Source: Candidatus Eiseniibacteriota bacterium | GTDB lineage: Bacteria; Eisenbacteria; RBG-16-71-46 | Reading direction: 5' to 3' | Length of the DNA stretch: 7,218 nucleotides | Assembly (NCBI GenBank): GCA_005893365.1 | Contig: VBPB01000130.1 | Coordinates: 1 to 7,218 of the forward strand | In this document: piece after piece, positions 1 to 6,974 of the stretch | Layout: each line of letters begins with the position of its first letter | Position numbering within the stretch: the first letter of the stretch is position 1 | The notes under the pieces: model-generated | Databases searched by the model: none | What the model saw: only the letters and a program-made list of their open reading frames with translations | Told to the model about the DNA's origin: nothing | Made by a program: the position numbers and the translations under genes

Positions 1-1699
1 CCTGTTCCCGTCGAACATCGCGGGGCTCCCCACCTGGTTCACGATCCGCTTGAACAAGGACGGCTACATCGCGCGCCGGGCCGAGACCGACATCCTGGTG
101 GTGATGAACCCGGAGACGGCGGCCGAGGACGTCGCGTCGGTCCAGCCGGGCGGCATCATCGTGCTCAACGAGACCATCAAGGTGCCGCCGATCCCCGACG
201 ACCGCACGGTCTACCGCGTGCCGGTGGCCAAGCTGATGGAGCCCATCACCACCGACGTCAAGCTGCGGCGGCTGGTGGGCAACATGATCTACGTCGGCGT
301 GCTCGCCGAGCTGCTGGGCGTGGCCGAGGACGAGATCGAGAAGGCGCTCGACGCCCAGCTCGGCCGGAAGCCCAAGGCGCTGGCGCTCAACCACGCCGCG
401 GTGCGGGCGGGGTGGGAGCACGCGCACGCCAACTTCACCCAGCGCCCGCCCTTCCGCGCCGCGCGCATGAACGCCACGCAGGGCAAGATCCTGATCGACG
501 GCAACGCGGCCGGGGCGCTCGGCGCGCTGTTCGGCGGCGTCACCGTGGTCACCTGGTATCCCATCACGCCCTCGACCAGCCTGGTCGAGTCGCTGATCGG
601 CTACCTCGAGCGGTTCCGCCGCGACCCAGCCACCGGCAAGGCCACCTTCGCGGTGGTGCAGGCCGAGGACGAGATCGCGGCCATCGGCATGGTGCTGGGC
701 GCGGGCTGGGCCGGGGCGCGCTCGATGACCTCGACCTCGGGGCCCGGCATCTCGCTCATGTCGGAGTTCACCGGCTACGGCTACTACGCCGAGATCCCGG
801 CGGTCATCTGGGACATCCAGCGCGTCGGCCCCAGCACCGGGCTGCCGACCCGCACCTCGCAGGCCGACCTCCTGTCCGCTCACCTGAGCTCGCACGGCGA
901 CACCAAGCACCCGGTGCTGCTGCCGAGCTCGGCGCGCGACTGCTACGAGTTCGGCACCCAGGCATTCGACCTGGCCGAGCAGCTCCAGACGCCGGTGTTC
1001 GTGCTCTCGGACCTCGATCTGGGCATGAACACCTGGATGAGCGATCCGTTCCCGTACCCGAGCGAGCCGATGCAGCGCGGCAAGGTGCTCACCGACCGCG
1101 AGCTGGCGACACTCCCCAAGTTCGAGCGCTATCGCGACATCGATGGCGACGGCGTGCCGTTCCGCACGCTGCCCGGCACCACGGATCCCAAGGGCGTCTA
1201 CTTCACGCGCGGCTCGGGGCACAACGAGGCGGCGCAATACAGCGAGAAGCCCGAGGACTACCGGGGCGGCATGGACCGGCTGGCGAAGAAGTACGAGACC
1301 GCGCGCGGCCTGGTGCCGGCGCCGGTGATCGACGGCCAGGGCCTTAGCGCCGGCATCATCGCCTACGGCTCCAGCCACTGGGCGGTGGTCGAGGCGCGCG
1401 ACCGGCTGCGCGAGGAATCCGGCGTCGAGACCGACTATCTGCTGCTCAAGGCGCTGCCGTTCACCGACCAAGTCCGCGACTTCGTCGCGCGTCACGAGCG
1501 GGTCTACGTGGTCGAGCAGAACCGCGACGCGCAGATGGCGTCGCTGCTCAAGATCGAGTACCCGGAGCACGCGGCCCGGCTGCGCCCGGTCCTCCACTAC
1601 GACGGCCTGCCGCTCGACGCGCGCTCGGTGATGGGGCCAATCGCGGCCGGCGAGGGCGCGAAGGCGACCGCGCGGGTGCCGGAGGTGGCGCGGCGATGA
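1..1699 (+). CDS. korA: 2-oxoacid:ferredoxin oxidoreductase, fused gamma-alpha subunit (5' partial)
   Basis: This subunit acts with the beta subunit in the cytoplasm to convert a 2-oxoacid plus CoA to acyl-CoA and CO2, with electrons going to ferredoxin. The reading frame is open from base 2, and the first in-window residues (LFPSNIAGLPTWF...) already match the gamma domain, so the true start lies upstream, by my estimate some 45-60 residues away. The TTG at 50 is inside the domain and is not the start. The gamma domain runs to about residue 140 from base 50. The alpha (pyrimidine-binding) domain follows, with the 2-oxoacid-binding motif YPITPST at 557-577 and a GPSTGLPT motif near 830-850. 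A C-terminal transketolase-like region ends near residue 530. No ferredoxin (delta) domain is visible. The stop overlaps the korB start by ATGA, which indicates translational coupling. Family assignment is firm. The substrate (2-oxoglutarate, pyruvate or branched-chain 2-oxoacids) is not settled by sequence. Confidence 0.93.
   Translation, partial: LFPSNIAGLPTWFTIRLNKDGYIARRAETDILVVMNPETAAEDVASVQPGGIIVLNETIKVPPIPDDRTVYRVPVAKLMEPITTDVKLRRLVGNMIYVGVLAELLGVAEDEIEKALDAQLGRKPKALALNHAAVRAGWEHAHANFTQRPPFRAARMNATQGKILIDGNAAGALGALFGGVTVVTWYPITPSTSLVESLIGYLERFRRDPATGKATFAVVQAEDEIAAIGMVLGAGWAGARSMTSTSGPGISLMSEFTGYGYYAEIPAVIWDIQRVGPSTGLPTRTSQADLLSAHLSSHGDTKHPVLLPSSARDCYEFGTQAFDLAEQLQTPVFVLSDLDLGMNTWMSDPFPYPSEPMQRGKVLTDRELATLPKFERYRDIDGDGVPFRTLPGTTDPKGVYFTRGSGHNEAAQYSEKPEDYRGGMDRLAKKYETARGLVPAPVIDGQGLSAGIIAYGSSHWAVVEARDRLREESGVETDYLLLKALPFTDQVRDFVARHERVYVVEQNRDAQMASLLKIEYPEHAARLRPVLHYDGLPLDARSVMGPIAAGEGAKATARVPEVARR
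1681..1686 (+). promoter_or_regulatory. Shine-Dalgarno for korB inside the korA end
   Basis: GGAGGT lies within the last codons of korA, with ten bases between GGAGG and the ATG at 1696. Together with the ATGA stop/start overlap it supports 1696 as the korB start and suggests coupled translation of the two subunits. Confidence 0.6.
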
Positions 1700-2787
1700 G
1701 TGACGCGACCCCCAAGGCGACCGGGCCCGTCGCGCCGGCCCGCAACCGCATCGGCCTCACGCGCGCCGACTACGACGGCGCCAAGAGCACGCTCTGTCCC
1801 GGCTGCGGGCACAACGCCATCACCGCCGCCATCATCCAGGCGGCCTACGAGACGGGGCTCAAGCCCAGCGAGGTGGCCAAGCTCTCGGGCATCGGCTGCT
1901 CCAGCAAGACGCCCGCCTACTTCCTCGGTGAGTCGCACGGCTTCAACGCCGTCCACGGGCGCATGCCCAGCATCGCCACCGGCGTGCGCGTGGCCAACCA
2001 CAAGCTCATGCTCATCGGCGTCTCGGGCGACGGCGACACCGCGAGCATCGGCCTGGGGCAGTTCTGCCACCTGGTGCGCCGCAACGTGCCGGTGGTCTAC
2101 ATCATCGAGAACAACGGGGTGTACAGGCTCACCAAGGGCCAGTTCTCGGCCACCGCCGACGTCGGCAGCACCACCAAGGGCGGCTCGATCAACGACCTCA
2201 TGCCCATCGACTGCTGCGCGCTGGCCATCGAGCTGGGCTGCGGGTTCGTGGCGCGCTCGTTCTCGGGCGACCAGAAGCAGCTGCGGCCGCTGCTCAAGGC
2301 GGCGTTCGCCCATCGCGGCACCGCGGTGCTCGACGTCATCAGCCCGTGCGTGACCTTCGCGGACCACGAGGGCTCCAGCAAGTCGTACGCCTACGTCAAG
2401 GAGCACGACGCGCCGCTGCACGACATCGAGTACGTGCCCTACTACGAGGACATCACGGTCGACTACGAGCCCGGCACCACGCGCGAGGTCGAGATGCCCG
2501 ACGGCTCGCACCTCTTCCTCAAGAAGCTGGCCGAGGACTACGATCCCACCAGCCGCGAGCGGGCGCTGTCGGTCCTCCACGCGTCGCGCGCCGAGCAGAA
2601 GCTGCTGACCGGCCTCCTCTACGCCCAGCCGTCCCTCAAGCCGTTCGAGGACGAGCTCAACCTGGTGGACGAGGCGCTGGCGACGCTGCCCCAGGAGACA
2701 GTGCGCCCGCCCAAGGGCGTGCTCGAGGCGGTGATGGAGCAGCTCAAGACCGGCAAGGGCATGACGGCGGGAGCGGGCGGGGGGTAG
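1696..2787 (+). CDS. korB: 2-oxoacid:ferredoxin oxidoreductase, beta subunit
   Basis: This is the thiamine diphosphate and [4Fe-4S] subunit, 363 residues, near the usual length for the family. Cluster ligands are C34 and C37 (in CPGCGHN), C68 (GIGCSSK) and C218 (ISPCVTF). Their spacing is nearly that of the archaeal Sulfolobus OFOR cysteines (12, 15, 46, 197). The thiamine diphosphate/Mg motif is GDGD at 111-114 followed by N139-N140. K71, L145 and K147 align with Sulfolobus K49, L123 and K125, residues studied for 2-oxoacid recognition; L145 argues for a 2-oxoglutarate or broad 2-oxoacid enzyme rather than a strict pyruvate enzyme. R144 stands where I expect glycine in the YGLTKGQ loop. The C-terminus (about 250-363) is an acidic helical tail ending in a Gly/Ala-rich stretch. 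It overlaps korA by four bases. No ferredoxin gene follows; the next gene is convergent. Confidence 0.95.
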   Translation: MSDATPKATGPVAPARNRIGLTRADYDGAKSTLCPGCGHNAITAAIIQAAYETGLKPSEVAKLSGIGCSSKTPAYFLGESHGFNAVHGRMPSIATGVRVANHKLMLIGVSGDGDTASIGLGQFCHLVRRNVPVVYIIENNGVYRLTKGQFSATADVGSTTKGGSINDLMPIDCCALAIELGCGFVARSFSGDQKQLRPLLKAAFAHRGTAVLDVISPCVTFADHEGSSKSYAYVKEHDAPLHDIEYVPYYEDITVDYEPGTTREVEMPDGSHLFLKKLAEDYDPTSRERALSVLHASRAEQKLLTGLLYAQPSLKPFEDELNLVDEALATLPQETVRPPKGVLEAVMEQLKTGKGMTAGAGGG

Positions 2788-2801
2788 TCGCCGCCTGTGC
2801 G

Positions 2802-2817
2802 GGCCGGGCCTCCGGCC
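2802..2817. terminator. GC-rich hairpin between convergent genes
   Basis: GGCCGG (2802-2807) pairs with CCGGCC (2812-2817) around a four-base loop. An outer pair, GCCGCC (2790-2795) with GGCGGC (2822-2827), could lengthen the stem. It sits in the 30 bases between the korB stop and the stop of the opposing gene, so it could serve both directions. There is no T-tract on either side, so this is at best a non-canonical terminator, and short GC hairpins arise easily in DNA this GC-rich. Confidence 0.4.
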
Positions 2818-4569
2818 TTACGGCGGCAGGAACCGCCGCATCCGTTCCGCCGTCCGCACGATCCGCTCGGGCGCCCCGGGCAGGGCCGCGGCGCGCTGAT
2901 ACCAGCGCGCGGCCAGGGCCGAGTCGCCCTGCTGCACCAGGCACGAGCCCAGGTTGAACGCGAACTCCCAGCGCTGTGGCGCCAGCGCCACCAGCGCCTG
3001 GTATTGCGCCCGCGCCGCGCCGAAGTTGCCCAGCGTCCCCATGAACTCGGCGTACGCCAGGCGCTGCTCGCCGGAGGGATGCTCGGGGAGGACGACGATC
3101 GAGTCCTCCCGCCAGCCCAAGGTGGGGTCGTAGGTGAACAGGTAGTCGCGGCCCGCGTTGACGCCGGCGGGCCGCGGCCGATAGCGGGACGCAAAGTAGG
3201 TCTGGAGCGTCGTGTCGCGGTACCAGACGCGCAGCGCCGGCGACTCCTCGCCGCCCGGCACCAGGCACATGCCGCCCGGCAGCTCGGCCATGTAGATGCG
3301 CGAGTGCGGCGGGAACGACGGGTAGCGCGAGAACAGGTAGGCGCGCGTGAGCGCGCCGAAGTTGGCCGCGCGGCGCTGGAACCACTCGCTGCCCCAGTCC
3401 GCCGAGGGCGTCTCGGCCCGCCCGGCGCGGAGCAGCGCCAGCGTCACCACCACGCCGATGGCCAGCGCCGGGCGCCGCGCCAGGAGGGCGGCGAGCGCGC
3501 ACCAGGCGCCGAGCATCCCGAACATCGCGTAGTAGGCGTGCCAGCCGAGGCCCGGCATCGCGAGCGGGCACCAGGCGAGCAGCGCCCACGCCGCGCCGAA
3601 GCCGGCCACGCGCGACGCCGGCGCGGTGGGGCGAGGGGCCGGAGTGGGGCGCGGGGCGGAGGCGAGGCCCGCGAGCGCGGTGGCGCCGAGCAGTGCTACC
3701 GCGACCACCCCCATGCCGAGCACGGGACCCCAACCGCCCACCGGCTTCGGCCACTCGTCGAGGTTGACGACCGCGAGCAGCGTGTGGACGGCGATGCGAT
3801 CGAGCGGCTGATGCAGGCCCGGGAGCGTCGCCTCGTGGATCGGGTGCAAGAGCCGCCCGCCGAGCATGGGATGGAACGCCGCCCACGCCACGGCGACCGC
3901 CCACAGCCCCGCGGTCCGCGCCAGCGCCGCGCGCGGGCGCAGCCGGTCGATCGCGACGAGGTAGGCGAGCGCGATGCCGGGCAGCACCGCCGCGGTCTCC
4001 TTGCTGAGGAGTGCCGCCGCGAACAGCGGGATCGCCGCGCGGTGGCGTCCATAGGCGACGCACAGCAGGGCGCCGAGGGCGAAGACCAGCATCCAGAGGT
4101 CCTGCGCGCCCGCCGCCCAGAAGAGCAGGACGCCCCAGGCCGCCAGCGCGAACACCGCCGCCGCCGCGACCGCCGCGATCCCCGCACCCGCGAGCCGCCG
4201 CAGCAGCAGGAAGTAGAGGGCGCCCGCCGCCAGTGCCAGCAGCATGCTCGCGACGTGGAAGGGCAGCTCGCGCGGGCCGAAGGTCCGGGTCAGCACCCAG
4301 TAGTGGAGCTCGCGCGAGATGGGCCGGTAGTAGTGGAACGCGAGCGCGCGCGGCAGGAGCAGCGCGGGCACTCCCATGAGCCGCGTCTTCTCCAAGAACA
4401 GGTAGTCGTCGCCCACGAATGGGCCGCGGAACGCGTGCGGGTACTGGGAGAGCAGGAGGAGCCCGAGCAGCGTCACCACCAGGGCGGTCAAGGCGCGCGG
4501 GGCGAGTGCCGGCGGCCGCGAACCGGGGCCGGCCGGCCGGTCCGCGGCCTTCGCCGCGCGCGCGCTCAC
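2818..4569 (-). CDS. Multi-pass membrane GT-C glycosyltransferase-like protein with C-terminal TPRs
   Basis: This 583-residue inner-membrane protein resembles the GT-C (PMT/GT39-like) glycosyltransferases, which move sugars from lipid-linked donors to acceptors on the outer face of the membrane. TM1 is at about 27-43, followed by a first external loop with GDDY (D54-D55, the place of the GT-C acidic motif) and YYRPISREL (80-88). Further hydrophobic segments lie near 102-124, 130-152, 155-174, 178-207 (containing SKE at 189-191), 220-234, 281-303, 322-338, 344-363 and 368-381. A Pro-rich linker (304-320) repeats PRPT. After 385 the chain is soluble, with two TPR-like units at about 504-536 and 537-565. 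The GTG start at 4569 has GGAGG (4574-4578) four bases upstream and places TM1 properly; no better start is near. It stands alone, convergent with korB and divergent from the dioxygenase gene. Donor and acceptor cannot be told, and activity is inferred only from family resemblance. Confidence 0.8.
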   Translation of the reverse strand: MSARAAKAADRPAGPGSRPPALAPRALTALVVTLLGLLLLSQYPHAFRGPFVGDDYLFLEKTRLMGVPALLLPRALAFHYYRPISRELHYWVLTRTFGPRELPFHVASMLLALAAGALYFLLLRRLAGAGIAAVAAAAVFALAAWGVLLFWAAGAQDLWMLVFALGALLCVAYGRHRAAIPLFAAALLSKETAAVLPGIALAYLVAIDRLRPRAALARTAGLWAVAVAWAAFHPMLGGRLLHPIHEATLPGLHQPLDRIAVHTLLAVVNLDEWPKPVGGWGPVLGMGVVAVALLGATALAGLASAPRPTPAPRPTAPASRVAGFGAAWALLAWCPLAMPGLGWHAYYAMFGMLGAWCALAALLARRPALAIGVVVTLALLRAGRAETPSADWGSEWFQRRAANFGALTRAYLFSRYPSFPPHSRIYMAELPGGMCLVPGGEESPALRVWYRDTTLQTYFASRYRPRPAGVNAGRDYLFTYDPTLGWREDSIVVLPEHPSGEQRLAYAEFMGTLGNFGAARAQYQALVALAPQRWEFAFNLGSCLVQQGDSALAARWYQRAAALPGAPERIVRTAERMRRFLPP

Positions 4570-4594
4570 CCGTCCTCCCGGGTCATGGCGCGGG

Positions 4595-4600
4595 AGTATA
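4595..4600 (-). promoter_or_regulatory. Possible -10 element for the membrane glycosyltransferase-like gene
   Basis: Read on the minus strand this is TATACT, one mismatch from the sigma-70 -10 consensus, in the most AT-rich spot of the divergent intergenic region. It would start transcription about 20 bases before the GTG at 4569. No recognisable -35 box is present at the right distance (minus-strand AGGAGG at 4618-4623), so support is partial. Confidence 0.3.
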
Positions 4601-4635
4601 TCGGCTCGGCGCCCGGCCCTCCTCGCATCCGCCCA

Positions 4636-4664
4636 TTGCAACCGCCACGCACTTGGGCTTTCAT
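4636..4664 (+). promoter_or_regulatory. Possible promoter for the persulfide dioxygenase-methyltransferase pair
   Basis: TTGCAA (4636-4641), 17 bases, then TTTCAT (4659-4664) gives a weak sigma-70-like arrangement with four of six matches in the -10 box. It lies upstream of the ATG at 4708. I see no clear operator palindrome for a persulfide sensor such as CstR in the 138-base gap 4570-4707. Confidence 0.25.
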
Positions 4665-4696
4665 CATGCGGTCGCCGAACGCACTCAGCCCGCCCC

Positions 4697-4702
4697 GGGA
4701 GG
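4697..4702 (+). promoter_or_regulatory. Shine-Dalgarno deciding the start at 4708
   Basis: GGGAGG is five bases before the ATG at 4708. An in-frame ATG at 4666 would add 14 residues with no family resemblance and has no such site, so 4708 is preferred. Confidence 0.65.
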
Positions 4703-4707
4703 CCCGC

Positions 4708-6087
4708 ATGCACTTCAAACAGTTCTACGTCGGTTGTCTCGCGCACGCCTCCTACCTGATCGGCGACCAGGGCGAGGCGGTGGTGGTGGATCCCTCGCGC
4801 GACGTGCAGATGTACCTCGACGAGGCGGCGGCCCACGGCCTCACGATCACCTGGATCCTGGAGACCCACCTGCACGCCGACTTCGTCTCCGGCCACCGCG
4901 AGTTGGCGGCCCGCACCGGCGCCACCATCGGCGTGGGGGGCAAGGCCGAGGCGGGCTATCCGCACCGCCCGCTGAGCGACGGCGACACACTGCGGGTGGG
5001 GGGCGTCACGCTCCAGGCGATCGAGACCCCGGGCCACACGCCCGAGAGCCTCTCGTTCCTGGTCTACGAGGGCGCGCCGGATGGGCGGCCGTGGGCGGTG
5101 CTCACCGGCGACACGCTGTTCGTGGGCGACGTGGGGCGGGTCGACATCCTCTCCTCGCGCCTGCCGGTCGTGGAGCTGGCCGGCATGATGTACGACAGCC
5201 TGCACGGCAAGCTGCTGACGCTCCCCGACGACACGCGCGTCTACCCCGCGCACGGGGCGGGCTCGCTGTGCGGGCGCAACATCAGCAAGGACACCTGGAG
5301 CACCATCGGCCGCGAGCGGATGATGAACGCGGCCTTGAGGCCCATGCCGCGCGAGGCGTTCATCGCCGAGGTGACGCGCGACGTGCCGGAGACACCGATC
5401 TACTACCTCTATTCCCGCGACCTCAACAAGGCGGGCCCCGCCCTCGACGCCGAGCGCCCGATGCCGCCGCCGCTGGCGCCGGACGCGTTCGCCGCCGCGG
5501 CGCGAGGGGGTGCGGTCGTCCTCGACACCCGGCCGGCCGCCGCGTTCGCGGCCGGGCATCCCGAGGGGGCGCTCAACGTGGCGCTCGACGGCCAGTACGC
5601 CTCGTGGGTGGGGACCCTGCTCGAGCCCGACCAGGAGCTGCTGATCGTCACCGACCAGGACCGGATCGAGGAGGCGGTGATGCGCCTGGCCCGCGTGGGC
5701 TACGAGCGCGTGGTCGGCGTGCTGGAGGGCGGATGGGAGGGCTGGCGGGCCGCGGGGCTGCCGGTCGCCGTCATCGCCGAGGTGCCGGCCGAGACGCTCA
5801 CGACCGGCGCGCGCCGCATCCTCGACGTGCGCCGCACGCCGGAGTGGGAGGACGCTCATCTTCCCGGCGCCACGCACGTGCCGCTCGCCCAGCTCGAGTC
5901 GCGGCTCGGCGAGCTGGATCGCGGCGCCGAGTGGGCGGTGATCTGCGCCAGCGGCTATCGCAGCGGCATCGCGGCGAGCCTCCTCCAGCGCGCCGGGTTC
6001 GCGCGCGTCGTCAACGTCGTGGGGGGCATGGACGCCTACCGGCGGGCGGGGCGGCCGGTCGAGAGCGCCGCGCCGGCCCGGGGCTGA
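4708..6087 (+). CDS. CstB-like persulfide dioxygenase-sulfurtransferase (MBL + pseudo-rhodanese + rhodanese)
   Basis: This 459-residue cytoplasmic protein has three domains. The metallo-beta-lactamase domain (about 1-235) has THLHADF with H54, H56 and D58, TPGH with H110, GDTLF with D135 and PAHG with H182. H54, H110 and D135 align with the three iron ligands of ETHE1-type persulfide dioxygenases. F59 replaces the second-metal histidine of glyoxalase II, which fits a single iron. The middle rhodanese fold (about 258-352) has VTDQDR where the active-site cysteine loop should be, so it is a pseudo-rhodanese. The last rhodanese (about 364-452) keeps CASGYRS with C413. This order and length match Staphylococcus CstB (about 444 residues), which oxidises persulfides and makes thiosulfate. 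C188 (GAGSLCG) could be functional. The expected role is detoxifying sulfide-derived persulfides. The methyltransferase gene follows 28 bases later. The exact substrate (glutathione, CoA or another persulfide) is unknown, and no sqr, cstR or tauE neighbour is visible. Confidence 0.88.
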   Translation: MHFKQFYVGCLAHASYLIGDQGEAVVVDPSRDVQMYLDEAAAHGLTITWILETHLHADFVSGHRELAARTGATIGVGGKAEAGYPHRPLSDGDTLRVGGVTLQAIETPGHTPESLSFLVYEGAPDGRPWAVLTGDTLFVGDVGRVDILSSRLPVVELAGMMYDSLHGKLLTLPDDTRVYPAHGAGSLCGRNISKDTWSTIGRERMMNAALRPMPREAFIAEVTRDVPETPIYYLYSRDLNKAGPALDAERPMPPPLAPDAFAAAARGGAVVLDTRPAAAFAAGHPEGALNVALDGQYASWVGTLLEPDQELLIVTDQDRIEEAVMRLARVGYERVVGVLEGGWEGWRAAGLPVAVIAEVPAETLTTGARRILDVRRTPEWEDAHLPGATHVPLAQLESRLGELDRGAEWAVICASGYRSGIAASLLQRAGFARVVNVVGGMDAYRRAGRPVESAAPARG

Positions 6088-6115
6088 GCGCGGCGCACGC
6101 CGCCTCGGCGATGGC

Positions 6116-6934
6116 ATGAACGATCCGCGCGCGACCGATCCCGACCGGGCGCTCCCCGCGCTGGCCGAGACCGCGCGCCAGTTCGGCGAGCACGCGCGCC
6201 AGTACGCGGTGAGCCGCGCCCACCTCGAGGGGACGACGCGGGTCATGCTCCTCGAGCGCATGGAGCCCGTGGCCGACGAGACGCTGCTCGACATCGGCAG
6301 CGGGCCCGGACCGGTGGCGATCGCCTTCGCCCCGTACGTCGCGCGTGCCGTGGCCTACGACGCGGCGCCCGAGATGCTGGTGGCGGCGCGCCTGGCCGCG
6401 CGCCGCGCCGCGGTCGCGAATCTCGAGACGGTGCGCGGCGACGCCCACCGCCTGCCGTTCGCCGATCGCGCCTTCGGCCTCGTCACCTCGCGCGCCTGCC
6501 CGCACCACTTCACCGACATCCGCGCCGCGGTCGCCGAGATGGCGCGCGTGCTCGCGCGCGGCGGCCGGCTCGGCATCGCCGACGGCACCGTGCCCGACGA
6601 TCCCGAGATCGACGCGTTCCTGAACCGGCTCGACACGCTCCACGACCCGACCACGGTGCGCAACTACAGCGCCCGCGAGTGGCGCGGCATCGTGGAGGGC
6701 GCCGGCCTGCGCGTCGACGTCGTCGAGGACTACGTGGTCGAGCTCCCCGAGGGGCGCTCGCTGCTCGACTGGCTCGCGCGCAGCGGGGCGTCCAGCGCGA
6801 TCGCGGAGGAGTGCCGCCGGATGCTGCTCCAAGCCCCGGCCAAGGTGCGCGACTACCTGCGCGTGCGCCCCGACGGTGACGACGTCAACTTCGAGCTGCC
6901 GCGCGTGGTGATGGTGGCGAAGCGGGTGGACTGA
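6116..6934 (+). CDS. Class I SAM-dependent methyltransferase (Methyltransf_11/UbiE-like)
   Basis: This is a 272-residue cytoplasmic methyltransferase of the Rossmann type. Motif I is DIGSGPG (59-65). D82 (AYDAAP) is the acidic residue expected to bind the SAM ribose. GDAHRLPF (108-115) is the adenine-side motif II. SRACPHHF (125-132) and the GGRLGIAD strand (149-156) complete the fold. The N-terminal segment with FGEHARQYAVS (23-33) is a cap typical of this group, and the C-terminal part (about 160-255) is a helical lid that would set the acceptor. The start at 6116 has no good Shine-Dalgarno; an ATG five bases upstream hits a stop at once. The gene follows the persulfide dioxygenase by 28 bases on the same strand, so they are probably co-transcribed. 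The methyl acceptor is not recognisable: quinone, lipid or small-molecule substrates are all possible. Confidence 0.85.
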   Translation: MNDPRATDPDRALPALAETARQFGEHARQYAVSRAHLEGTTRVMLLERMEPVADETLLDIGSGPGPVAIAFAPYVARAVAYDAAPEMLVAARLAARRAAVANLETVRGDAHRLPFADRAFGLVTSRACPHHFTDIRAAVAEMARVLARGGRLGIADGTVPDDPEIDAFLNRLDTLHDPTTVRNYSAREWRGIVEGAGLRVDVVEDYVVELPEGRSLLDWLARSGASSAIAEECRRMLLQAPAKVRDYLRVRPDGDDVNFELPRVVMVAKRVD

Positions 6935-6974
6935 GGCTGGCGGGGCCGTGGCCGAACGGAGGCGCGCGTGCTGA

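Noticed and set aside
1597..2580. Minus-strand frame of 327 codons antisense to korB
   Set aside because: The Arg/Val/Asp-rich translation has no recognisable fold; korB on the plus strand has all of its family motifs.
3625..3665. G-rich, repeat-like stretch within the membrane gene
   Set aside because: It is explained by the Pro/Arg/Thr-rich linker (PRPT repeated) on the minus strand; there are no clean tandem units indicating a mobile or CRISPR-type repeat.
4566..4585. Six-codon minus-strand leader (MTREDG) whose TGA overlaps the GTG start at 4569
   Set aside because: It contains the Shine-Dalgarno of the main gene and has none of its own; such short frames are expected by chance.
2797..4707. 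Long plus-strand open frame antisense to the membrane gene and continuous with the dioxygenase frame
   Set aside because: Its translation is Arg/Gln/Glu-rich low-complexity sequence with no domain. The minus strand gives clear membrane helices, and a good Shine-Dalgarno and family start lie at 4708.
4666..4707. In-frame upstream ATG for the dioxygenase at 4666
   Set aside because: The extra 14 residues are not family-like, and the clear GGGAGG site precedes 4708.
4570..6294. Minus-strand open frame extending upstream of the GTG at 4569 through the dioxygenase gene
   Set aside because: It is antisense to a well-supported three-domain protein, and its translation is His/Arg/Ala-rich noise caused by high third-position GC.
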